Under the pieces are notes generated by a model, which was given only the letters and a program-made list of their open reading frames with translations, was not told the origin of the DNA and searched no databases. DNA of 64,000 nucleotides from NCBI GenBank assembly GCA_008638375.1, contig CM018031.1, positions 56,966,688 to 57,030,687 on the forward strand, read 5' to 3'. This DNA is from Nyssa sinensis (taxonomy: Eukaryota > Streptophyta > Magnoliopsida > Cornales > Nyssaceae). A program made the position numbers and the translations under genes. Below, in pieces: positions 23,501 to 31,546 of this stretch. How positions within the stretch are numbered: position 1 is the stretch's first letter; each line of letters opens with the position of its first letter.

Positions 23501-24857
23501 AAATATTTTTTTCTCACACCAAACTTAAGAATTTGGTTTATAACCATTATCATGAAATATTTTTCAATTACTTGGAATATCAAAAATTTTGACGTTTCTA
23601 AATGCATTAATGTAGTCTGGATAATAACCTTGTGTTAGGAACTTAGGAGAGAATATTGATGTAGTGATGTCCGAAGATTAAATAGGAGTGCGTGTGGGAA
23701 ATAAGACCACATTTCATAATGAATGGTTAAATCTATGACTTCAACAAGTGATCGTCAGATCATTATTTTATCAATTGACTGCTGTTTTTATTTTTAATGA
23801 TACTATGTTTTTGTTACTAATAGATACTGTTCATAGTTAGTTTTGAATAGTTTTTAAGCCTATAACACTCCCCCCCCCCCCCCCCAAAACAAAATTTTTT
23901 TTTTTTTTTTAATTTACGTGGATTATGAAAAAAATATTTGTGGTTAACTTCTAGTGTGTCTTCGGTTCTTTACTATGGGCACTATTGTTATTGTTATTGT
24001 TATTATTATTATTATTATTATTAAACAAAGAAAGGTGCCTTTAGTGGGACATTGCCTTATTTGAAGAGAGACTTTCCCTCTAGTAACATTATTTTATCTT
24101 GTATCTTTTTTTTTCCCTTCACTGTCTCTGTGACTCTGTCATTACTCTTGCATTTTCTTTGTTTAATTTGTATTTTCTCACTGTCTTATTGTTGATTGGA
24201 ATCTGTTTTCAAAATTATGATTCTCATTATTCTGAGTTTTTCTGAAAAATTTCAGGGTAACTCTGGGAATGGTAAAGCTCCATGGCAGGGGGTAATATAT
24301 GCTTAACACTTAATTTTAATGCATATTGATTGTTTCGAAATCTCAGTTTCTTTTCTCATATAGGGGCCCGTCTCCTTCAATTGAATGATCTCATTCAAGT
24401 TGTATTAGCATTTTAAAGTAGAATTTTATGATCTTAAATGGATCAAAAAGAAAAAAGAACAAAGAATGTAAAATTAAATTGATGTTTAAAATCATGAATT
24501 TGGTCATTCCAATGAAACCTAAAAGGATGATCATACAAAGCGGAAAAAAAATGAAATTTCTTAATTATTTTGAATGGCTCTATCCAAGATTATTGAATTT
24601 GTACATTTAAATGCTATGTAAATTGTTAATGGCATTCAAATTCACAGGGCATCCAAACAGGGCCTGAGATAATTGAAAATATTATTTTATGGCGTCTTTT
24701 TATGTTTAGATCAATGAGTGGAAGGTTCTCATAACTAACTAGATTTGTTTCGTTTTCCACTCAGGTAAGGGAGAGGTGCAGAAGTGAATGGGCTCAATTC
24801 CAGGATCGCCTTGCCGATGCAGACAAGTCATACCTTGCACAGATTGGAAAGGGTTAG
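3248..24857 (+). CDS. DUF707-family type II membrane protein, 14 coding exons
   Basis: The spliced product is 388 residues of the plant DUF707 family (PF05212), often labelled 'lysine-ketoglutarate reductase trans-splicing related', a name without biochemical support. Coding exons are 3248-3267, 3401-3509, 3590-3724, 10084-10188, 12652-12735, 12823-12938, 13005-13106, 13203-13316, 13445-13501, 15030-15096, 15266-15319, 20326-20400, 24256-24291 and 24765-24857. All introns are GT-AG, the phases agree, and no stop interrupts the frame. Residues about 18-42 form one hydrophobic segment after a basic N-terminus, which suggests a type II signal anchor in the Golgi or another secretory membrane. 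The conserved body includes IFIWDEDLG (WDED at residues 211-214), a [11 protein letters not shown] stretch and [12 protein letters not shown]. An acidic triad in a luminal domain resembles the metal-binding motifs of GT-A glycosyltransferases, but that is inference. The large size of the gene comes from mobile elements in introns 3, 4, 11 and 12. Confidence 0.93.
3880..4330. repeat. Intron-3 duplicated segment, copy A (without insertion)
   Basis: This stretch of intron 3 resembles 7,560-8,430 in the same intron. Shared stretches in order include CCATTGGGTTT, GAGTATTTTAGGAA, AAAGTT(A/G)CTTGG, a GTTACTAAAATT-like run, AAATTCAGATTTA and a TTCTTC-rich end. Copy A lacks the inverted-repeat element found in copy B, so it serves as an internal empty site. 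The match was judged by eye and no identity was computed. Confidence 0.6.
4390..4625 (+). mobile_element. Possible Ty3/gypsy remnant (primer site plus gag N-terminus)
   Basis: TTGGTATCAAAGC at about 4,443 resembles the initiator-methionine tRNA primer site of plant LTR retrotransposons. About 40 bp later an ATG at 4,497 opens a frame reading [18 protein letters not shown] and, after one stop, [14 protein letters not shown]. That is like the start of plant gypsy gag proteins, which often begin with a methionine followed by a residue run rich in D, E, S and Q. No LTR, protease or polymerase is seen nearby, so this would be a small fragment. The evidence is suggestive only. Confidence 0.35.
4626..7559. 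other. Intron 3, unassigned middle part
   Basis: Nothing coding is supported. The segment near 4,760-4,960 has several GTTACG and CGGTTCCG type motifs that look repetitive, but I could not find a second copy in the window. The open frames near 6,288-6,805 overlap on both strands and show no domain. A purine- and G-rich stretch runs from about 7,010 to 7,260. Confidence 0.4.
7560..8430. repeat. Intron-3 duplicated segment, copy B (carries an insertion)
   Basis: This is the second copy of the segment at 3,880-4,330. It is longer because a roughly 440-bp inverted-repeat element sits at about 7,660-8,095. Outside the insertion the order of shared motifs is the same as in copy A. The duplication therefore predates the insertion. 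Confidence 0.6.
7654..8102. mobile_element. Short terminal-inverted-repeat element, copy 1
   Basis: The left end CTATGAAGCACGAACA and the right end GTCCATGCTTCTTAG are near-inverted copies. TGGGAGG flanks both sides as a likely target duplication (just before 7,660 and again near 8,096). The interior has many GTGTCCGTGTCG-type motifs and no coding capacity. A second member of the family lies at 22,537-23,060. Flank length and end structure would suit a Mutator- or hAT-derived MITE, but I cannot fix the superfamily. The left end is duplicated in tandem with a 48-bp period (7,654 and 7,702). Confidence 0.6.
8431..10083. other. Intron 3, distal part
   Basis: AT-rich intron sequence with no supported gene, RNA or mobile element. 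It ends in a T-rich tract and the CAG acceptor of exon 4 at 10,081-10,083. Confidence 0.5.
10209..10520 (+). mobile_element. TRIM-like miniature LTR retrotransposon
   Basis: Two 74-bp direct repeats lie at 10,209-10,282 and 10,447-10,520. Both begin TGTTGA and run through GATATACATTGTTGG and CCATTCTCTAAAA. The second ends in CA, and the first has TA there. The first repeat is followed at once by TGGTATCAGATCC, a near match to the primer site for initiator-methionine tRNA. The second is preceded by the purine-rich GTGAGGGGAG, a polypurine tract. Flanks are GGTAT and GGTTT, a likely 5-bp target duplication with one change. The interior is only about 164 bp and non-coding, which is the definition of a TRIM. 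It sits 20 bp past the exon 4 splice donor. Confidence 0.82.
10607..12061 (-). mobile_element. 5'-truncated L1-type LINE, antisense, in intron 4
   Basis: The minus strand encodes the 3' part of a plant LINE: reverse-transcriptase thumb ([17 protein letters not shown], near 11,920-12,000), then zf-RVT ([16 protein letters not shown], about 11,100-11,160) and a C-terminal [19 protein letters not shown] motif (about 10,820-10,880). Stops and frameshifts break the frame. The element ends in a poly-A tail, seen as a T run at 10,604-10,613. An identical 18-bp duplication (AATAAGTTGATATTCTTT) lies at 10,589-10,606 and 12,062-12,079, so both boundaries are firm. The 5' truncation inside the polymerase is usual for LINE insertions. 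Confidence 0.9.
13502..15029. other. Intron 9 of the DUF707 gene
   Basis: About 1.5 kb with a CT then CA microsatellite right after the donor (13,505-13,543), several A and T runs, and no supported gene. The open frame near 14,917-15,114 overlaps exon 10 and is a shadow of it plus intron. Confidence 0.5.
15740..19620 (+). mobile_element. Nearly full-length, broken L1-type LINE in intron 11
   Basis: The order of domains is that of a plant L1 element. First comes an ORF1-like stretch ([16 protein letters not shown], about 15,805-15,850). An endonuclease region follows ([12 protein letters not shown] and [10 protein letters not shown], about 16,340-16,560). Then comes reverse transcriptase ([18 protein letters not shown] near 17,608-17,660, the catalytic FVDD at about 18,168, [11 protein letters not shown] near 18,365) and finally zf-RVT (about 18,800-19,480). 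Many stops and frameshifts make it inactive. Runs of 23 G at 16,677 and 18 G at 19,055 lie inside it. The 3' end seems cut short after the last domain, and I did not find a poly-A tail or target duplication, so the outer limits are approximate. Confidence 0.8.
19630..20325. other. Intron 11 remainder
   Basis: A short stretch near 19,660 repeats ACGGGA three to four times, and the following 180 bp has several CGTGGTACGG-like motifs that look like part of an unknown repeat. A G-rich run lies near 20,095-20,110. The segment ends in the T-rich tract and CAG acceptor of exon 12. Confidence 0.4.
20760..22210. mobile_element. MITE-like element split by a LINE
   Basis: The outer parts (about 20,760-21,105 and 21,990-22,210) are purine-rich on the left and pyrimidine-rich on the right, with GGATAATTAC near the left end and CAATTCAAACGTAG near the right end. 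A related element without an insertion lies at about 51,945-52,425 with the same layout (TTTGGATAAG left, CAATCCAAACACAC right). The class cannot be fixed from sequence alone. The ends are approximate because no clear target duplication was seen. Confidence 0.45.
21110..21990 (+). mobile_element. LINE 3' fragment inside the MITE-like element
   Basis: The + strand carries a decayed zf-RVT region ([18 protein letters not shown], about 21,445-21,500). It continues with a C-terminal [12 protein letters not shown] motif (about 21,697-21,732). It ends in ACCGATAAAAAAAG, a typical plant LINE 3' tail. The left half has [18 protein letters not shown] near 21,180-21,230. Frameshifts and stops are frequent. 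It belongs to the same broad LINE group as the elements at 10.6-12.1 kb and 15.7-19.6 kb. Confidence 0.7.
22537..23060. mobile_element. Short terminal-inverted-repeat element, copy 2
   Basis: Starts CTATGAAGCACAAACA and ends CCAATCCATGCTCCTTAG, the same two ends as the element at 7,654-8,102. The interior matches it in order: GTGTTCGTGTCGGACAC, a TTTATTTAATAACTTTG-like stretch, and GTGTCCGTGTCGTGTCGT near the right end. A local 60-70 bp part (around 22,745-22,910) is repeated. Target duplication is not clear for this copy. Confidence 0.55.
23061..24255. other. Intron 12, distal part
   Basis: No gene supported. Contains a run of 16 C (23,870-23,885) followed by a T run, and a (TTA/TTG)n tract near 23,985-24,022. 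Ends in the TTTCAG acceptor of exon 13. Confidence 0.5.
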
Positions 24858-26466
24858 CTTTGACATGCTTTCAGCCCCCGCCATATTGTACATTGCTTTG
24901 TTTTCTTCCCTTTTCTCTCTTTTTATCTCTGTCCTGAGGGGTTTATCCCGCGCTATTCTTTTAAGTGATGCTTTATATGTTCTATAGGAACCACTTTTTC
25001 TGTAGTCAATAGACATTTATAATCACAGATAAAAAAAAAAAAAAATAGACATTTTTAATCACAGATAAGAGAAGGAAAGTTCATGAATTTTTGTGTAAAT
25101 AGTAACCTTAGGCTCAACTAACTTTTGTGTACTCGTATCCCGGTTTATTTCTGCCATTTTAGTGGTGCCATCATCTTCACTCGTTAATAACAATCTGTTA
25201 TGAAGAATTATCGTTCTGTATTTTTAATTCTGGTCTCTTTGAACAATTGCAGTGCATCTTTCTTGGAATTTAATTTCTCATTCTTTCTAGGTGTTGGAAT
25301 TATTGCCCTAATTTTGTCTATGATGTCCTTTTTTGATTAGTATTGTAAGTATCATCAATCATGCATTTTTTATTTTTCTTTTGGACAAAACAAGTAGCAT
25401 TTTGCACATACTCATTCAAATTTAAGATATATAAGGATATTATATAGGCATGCTCGTTCATAAGTCTCTTTTTTTCTTATATATATATATATATATAAAT
25501 TTTATTTTTATGACATAATTTGAAAAAAAAATTAAAAAGCGTGCTCACTAACTAGTGATCAAGAAAAGATGCTACATACTAAAGATTGGGGGATGCAATA
25601 TGCTAAACCTATTATGGCATATTAATAGGAATTTGAGAATTTCTATTCACCAAGTTGGTTATTTATTTATTTTTATTTGTTAATATATTTAGTTGTCAAA
25701 GGTAACTGTGGTAGTCCCCTGGTGTCTCAAAAATGAATTTCATTTTTAAAGGCATTTTGAAGAGTAAAGCTACATATCTTCAATTTATATTTCTAATTGT
25801 ATTTTTCAATGTGATATCACATTAGGTACATAGCTGAAGATGTAAATTAAAGATACGTAGCATTTTTCTTTCACATTTCCAAGGGTCAGCAGAGCTAATG
25901 CTTGGTACAATGGTGAGATATTTGGATTGTCAAATGCAAAAATGTATGTTTAAAATTGAAAGTAATCACTTTGTATAAAATAACACCAAATGTTATGTCT
26001 GATTAAAGCAAAATATCGAACCCAGCCATGTTAGTGCTCTAAGAGATGGCAGCAAACTCTCATTTCTGATTAGGAAAAAATGACTTTAAACAAATGCTCC
26101 AATTTGCTGCTAATCCACAACATTCACACCTTGTTTCTTTCTCATCTTGGATGCTTCTGATTTCAATTCAAGGAAGACGTAAATCACCTAGTATCTAATG
26201 CTCATGCTCTGATTACCTATTGTACATGCATGTGACTTGCAGCTAGCTATTGGGATCACTGGATATGGAATATTGAATAATTTTTCGTTATAATATGTTT
26301 TTTCAATAATATTCTATCATATGTATTTTATCCCAGTAAAAAATATGAATCGTATTACAATGACAGAGTATCATTAGTGTTATATATTTTAAAGACATTT
26401 AGGATTAGTATGAACACTATTTTTAATCTAAAGGCAAGAACAGATTAATGAAGCTATTACAAACCA
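24858..26466. other. 3' UTR and start of the intergenic region
   Basis: Follows the stop codon of the DUF707 gene. An imperfect 24-bp duplication (ATAGACATTT...ATCACAGATAA) lies at about 25,009-25,069, with a 15-A run between the copies. No single poly(A) signal stands out. A TA microsatellite lies near 25,480-25,500. No other gene is supported. Confidence 0.45.
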
Positions 26467-27380
26467 AAATGTGTGTTAAGAGAAGGGGAAAAAAAAACTT
26501 AACGGCTTGAGGCATGTGTGAACACTGTTCTTAAGAGTGATTTTGTTTTCGGTGTAACAGGTTGACAGCGCTCCACCCTCTGCGGATACAACAGCCAAAA
26601 ATCTACAATAGTGTACACTCACAATGAGTGGATCAATTGAACAGCCCTCAACGTTCTCTGGTCTTGGACAGAAATGAAAGAACACAACAAGCACATAATA
26701 AAACAGCACACGTAATAGAATAGAAGCAATATCTCCACTAAATAACTCTAATTAAACGCTCAGAAAAGTCTCTCATAGAACAATAATAATTGTACTAGGC
26801 AAAGAAGCAAAATACTCTCACAAAACAATAGCAAAAGAAGCTTGTATTTTTTGGTCTGTGGAATAATGAAGAGAAGTTCTTAATTAATATTGATCGTGAA
26901 AGAGTGAACAAAAGGAAAAAGTCTTATTCTTGTAGTGCATTAAGCTCCCATTAATGGGATATGTTTACACAACTGGTATTAATGGTGTAAATGTGGAGAA
27001 ATAGAATAATACAATATGTAACGTCATTTAATTGAAGAAAGTTTTGGCAAAGTAATTCAATTTTATACAAGGAAGTTTGGCAAACAAGAAATAGGAATTT
27101 TTGAATGAAGGGAAAATAAAAAGTCGCAAAACAATAGTGAATTTCCACACATGCGTGAGACTCAAATCTAAGGGATTTGCAGTTAATTGGTTTCCAAACC
27201 GGGTAGTCCGAATTTCATTAAACTTTCCATGATTTTGTGCGCTGCATGAGTTATCTCACCACTCTAAGAGAACTTTACAAAGCACAATAAAATGTGTACT
27301 AATATACGGAAAAAAAAAAAAAATTCACTTTTCAATCGATGTGAGACACAAGTCTTTTGAGATACCCATGTATTCTAACA
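26467..27380 (-). mobile_element. Candidate solo LTR, antisense
   Basis: Read on the minus strand, the segment starts TGTTAGAATACATGGGTA and soon has GTCTCACATCGATTGAAAAG, a layout very common at the start of plant copia-type LTRs. It continues through several hundred bases of T-rich DNA to a GC-richer end near 26,500. I could not find a matching second LTR, internal genes or a convincing target duplication. The right end (27,380) is more reliable than the left one. Confidence 0.35.
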
Positions 27381-28930
27381 TTTAGAATGATACATTATCA
27401 TATCATTGTACCAGTCTTATTCAAAAGAAATTCTAGAGATTGTTATACCTCAATAGATAAGGATACAAGTATTGTTATCTAACTATTAGACAAATGGGTA
27501 TAATGTTATCGTTTCCACATTTTAATTATTAGAATATATGATCACATGCATAGTCTTCATTAAATTAAATGCTCAAATATTTTAAATTGTTAACTGTGTG
27601 AGTTTTTGGTGCAATTAATACTTGAAAGCTAATTTCAAAATCATGCCTAGTTGGTGATGTTAAAAAGAGGCCAAAGTTTTTGGAGTGAGATTGAAGTTTT
27701 TTTCTCTCACCAAACACTTTTTGGCTATAGTTAGTAGCATTTTGCTTTCACTGGCAGTCACAATATATAAAAGAAGGGTTCATATCACCTTCCAGGCTTG
27801 TCTATTAAGACTCCATTTAATATCTCCATGAAAGCCGAATTATGCAGCTGAGCTACTAAAAAACACAGATTACTACTACATATTTTTTTTATATATATAT
27901 ATATATATATTATCAATGGACTAAAACAACCCTTTGCTACACCCAACGACTGTGCCAACTTTAACTGAAACAATAAAATGGATTTTTTTTTTTTTTTGAA
28001 GATTGACAAAAACAAAAAAAGGTTAAAAGAAACTAAAATTTTATGCATTTGTACTTAAACCATGAAATTTATGTATTCTTCTACATTGTGGGAAAATACA
28101 ATTGAAATGCAAGCAAATGAAAGGGGGAAATGGGGTTATATTTATTTTTACTAATAATTTTGTTGAATCTAGGAATTTATTTTCTGTTTTTTGTGTCAAA
28201 GCTCAAATTATTTGTAAACTGACAGACAAGAAATCACCAGATTGAAGTCAAATTTTGCAGTCAAATGACCTCTAATCCTTGGAATTGTACCATTTTAAGG
28301 CATTGTTTGGCTGAGAGTATACATGTGCAGTCAAAGACACCTAGAGTCGAAGTTAGGTGCAGTTGAAAATTTTACTTTTGTCATTTTCATTTTATGTTTA
28401 TTTAAAATAAAATAAAAAAGAATTAAGTACCATTTGATAAAACTTTTTAAAGTACTTAAATAAGTAAAAATGTAACATTTCAAATTTTCTTTTTCTACTT
28501 TAAAAAAAAAAAAAAAAAGATAAGAAACAAAACTGCATTTGAGATCTCTTAAAATTAAGTAAAATAAATCAAATTCCACTTCTAATTTTTTTCTTATTTA
28601 AGCACTAAAAAAAAACTACTTAAAAAAAGTGTAGTCAAATAAGAATTAATCTAGACTCAGAATACAAAGAAACTCCATTATAGCCCTGCCCCTCCCTCAT
28701 ACACACCAAAGAAAAAAGAAAGTTTCTCTAAGTTGTAAAGGGTGTTTTCGTCATTTAAAATAAAACCGGCCTCAATATATGTTTCCAATGAAAAACTATT
28801 TATTAATTTTCATGCATTGTATTCAAATTAATAAATATTAGATAAAACAGTAAAATATGACATTTTTACTAATATATTTAATATTTATTTTTCCGAATGG
28901 AATGCACCCCATATTAATGAATAACAAGTC
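27381..28930. other. Intergenic DNA upstream of the UXT gene
   Basis: AT-rich, with a TA microsatellite at about 27,891-27,910 and several A or T runs (27,982-27,997; 28,501-28,518). No gene supported. Confidence 0.5.
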
Positions 28931-28938
28931 CAGTCTCC

Positions 28939-28946
28939 ATATATAG
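28939..28946 (+). promoter_or_regulatory. Candidate TATA box of the UXT gene
   Basis: ATATATAG follows CTCC and lies about 160 bp before a (CT)30 tract. It is roughly 400 bp before a good splice donor (GAAG|GTAAAT at 29,343/29,344). That would place the transcription start near 28,970 and the CT tract in the leader. It is inferred from position, since this region has several other AT-rich motifs. Confidence 0.4.
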
Positions 28947-29094
28947 TCCATTGCTTGAACTAGCAGTTAACTTATTTCTGGACAGTAGACGAAACCTAAA
29001 ACTAAGGTAGGACCTAACAACCGCAAAGCAATCTCAAAAATAAAAAGAGTTCGAAAGTGCCACATTTAATTCTCATACAAGCTACACAGCCACC

Positions 29095-29098
<4 letters not shown>

Positions 29099-29158
<60 letters not shown>
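29099..29158 (+). repeat. (CT)30 microsatellite in the UXT leader
   Basis: Thirty uninterrupted CT units. On the other strand this is (GA)30, the type of sequence bound by plant BPC/GAGA-binding proteins. It lies between the candidate TATA box and the 5' UTR splice donor, so it is probably transcribed. The short open frame of alternating S and L across it is not a protein. Confidence 0.9.
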
Positions 29159-29164
<6 letters not shown>

Positions 29165-29343
29165 CTTACTCTTTCATGGAGCTGTAGGAGCCATTTCTTG
29201 TTAAGGCATTGCTACATTTTCAAGGTCCCTCATTCGCTCTGTGTGTTTGTGTGCGCGTTTGTTGATATTAAAAATCAAGTTGGGTTTTTTATTTTCTGAA
29301 TCTTCAGGGCTCCTTTTGCTGCAAGACTGTTAAACTCTTGAAG

Positions 29344-30394
29344 GTAAATTCATATATTTAGGCTTCTATATATCTATCTACATATACATATATACATATC
29401 TCCAAAAGAAAATGACACCAAAAAAAAAAAAAATGCAAGATGTCTATATTATCATATTTACATATGCCATTACAATGTGATTTTAACCTCCGTTTGTTTT
29501 GACAGAAAATGTTTCTGAGAAGGTTTTTCCAAGAATATTTTCAAGAACTTAGGTCACCATTTACTCTGAGTGTATATTTCTTTATAATTAAATTATTGTT
29601 CTAATGTGCATTTATATCACTGTATATCACTGTATATCCTTCTTCCTTTTTTTGGAAGAACGAAAAAAATTCCATTGAGAAAAAATCAATCAAACCAACC
29701 AAATCTTGTTGGAAATTTTTCAGTTTAGTTTAATGAGGAAGCATGTTTCATGATATAACATTTGCATAGACTTGTAAGAAGATCTCAAGGATTAAAATTG
29801 TTTAATACTATTACTAGATTTAGTCAACCCGTCATGAAAAGAATGAAATAACCTAATTGTTAAGAATTTTGGATCTGTCATCTTGTGATATCCCACGTTT
29901 GGTGGGATAAGAAGAATTTAGTTGGTATATAAAAACATTACAAGTTTGCTACTATATAATATTTCAGTTTAAACATTTTCGGTAATATTGTGGTTGAACC
30001 ATTTATTTAAGTTATTACGTTAGCAGGCTTGATTAATTAGACACAAAGGGCCATTGGCCCCTCCAAAGATTTGGAATTCATTTTTTAATATTATTTTACA
30101 ATTTATTTTATAAAAAAATAGAAATTTTTCTTCCTCGGTTTTTAAAATTTTCATAAAACGCCTCCGAAAATTCTAGTTTTTCTTTCCTAAGTTGAATTTG
30201 CCATTGCCTATAGTGCTATCCTTTGTTATTTTATATAGAAAGTTTGAAGTTGGTGGTTTTGTTAACGAGGTGTTAGAATTTAGAACTCAATTGAAATTAA
30301 TAATTAATAGTACTGGCTCTGTCTAACAAAGTATATTGCTTATGATCACGTCATTCCTCTAATATATTTTTTTTCTTTTTAAAATCCATGGAAG
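29344..30394 (+). other. 5' UTR intron of the UXT gene
   Basis: A GAAG|GTAAAT donor at 29,343/29,344 and a T-rich stretch ending in GGAAG at 30,390-30,394 would place the acceptor directly before the start codon. An out-of-frame ATG at 30,388 would then lie inside the intron and do no harm. No coding sequence occurs in the intron. The acceptor is inferred because the exon after it opens directly with the ATG. Confidence 0.5.
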
Positions 30395-31509
30395 ATGGGA
30401 GAAATGGCAGGCCTTCAGTTAGGCGTTATAGGTGCATTGTTTCTTTCAGTGGCATCATCGGTGTCCATTGTCATCTGCAACAAAGCCTTGATGAGCAATC
30501 TTGGCTTCCCTTTTGGTAACGTGTCTTTTCTTTAATTTTCCTCTATCTTTTTCATTTCCAATATTAACCATGCATGAGCTTTTATATGTGTGTGTGCGAG
30601 TGAGTATTTCTTTATTTATCAGATGGAGACAGGTCATTTTTTCTGGTAAGTGGTTAGAACACATCATTAATGTTGCTGTATGAAAACTCATAGAAGCATT
30701 TGTTTAATAAAGTGTTTTCATCTCTTAGGTTAATCTTGAAGTAATCTTTGCATGGTTATGAGATCAATAACAATTAAAACCTCATATTGTTTTTCAAATT
30801 AAATTAATATATATATATATATATATAGATGGGGATTGACGGGCCCCTTTTGGTGCAGCTACGACACTGACAAGTTGGCATCTGATGGTAACATATTGTA
30901 CTCTTCATGTGGCGAAACGCTTCAACTTCTTTGAGAACAAGCCAATTGACATGAAGACAGTGATGCTTTTTGGAATTCTTAATGGGGTTTCCATTGGGTT
31001 TCTCAACTTAAGCCTGGGTTTTAACTCCATTGGCTTCTACCAGGTCCACTTTTGACTTTGCTTTCCTTACAGCTAGCCTGATTTATCTTTTGAGTAATGC
31101 TATTAAGAACTTGTTTATATATGCAACTTTTATCTATGAATAATATTTTGTTACGTTTGGTAGCGTATATTTAATTTATGGGGTGTTGTATTTTGCAGAT
31201 GACCAAACTTGCAATTATACCTTTCACTGTACTATTGGAGACTCTTTTCTTGAACAAGCAATTCAGGTTATGTATATACTTTGATAAATCTATGACTACT
31301 TTCCACACAGGGTCTCCCACTTCACTATAATGTCTCATATTTTTACTTGGATTATTGCAGCCAGAAGATAAAGTTCTCTCTCTTCCTCTTACTCGTTGGA
31401 GTTGGCATTGCCTCCGTAACTGATCTGCAACTCAATCTTCTCGGGTCCATTCTTTCTCTTCTAGCCATCGTAACAACCTGTGTTGGTCAAATTGTATCCT
31501 TTTTCCTCC

Positions 31510-31546
<37 letters not shown>

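Noticed and set aside
26476..26709. 77-residue minus-strand frame with normal-looking composition
   Set aside because: It lies in the candidate solo LTR. No protein family is recognised and no exon signals are present.
29057..29299. Open frame with a long serine-leucine repeat
   Set aside because: It is a translation of the (CT)30 tract, has no ATG at its start, and lies in the UXT leader.
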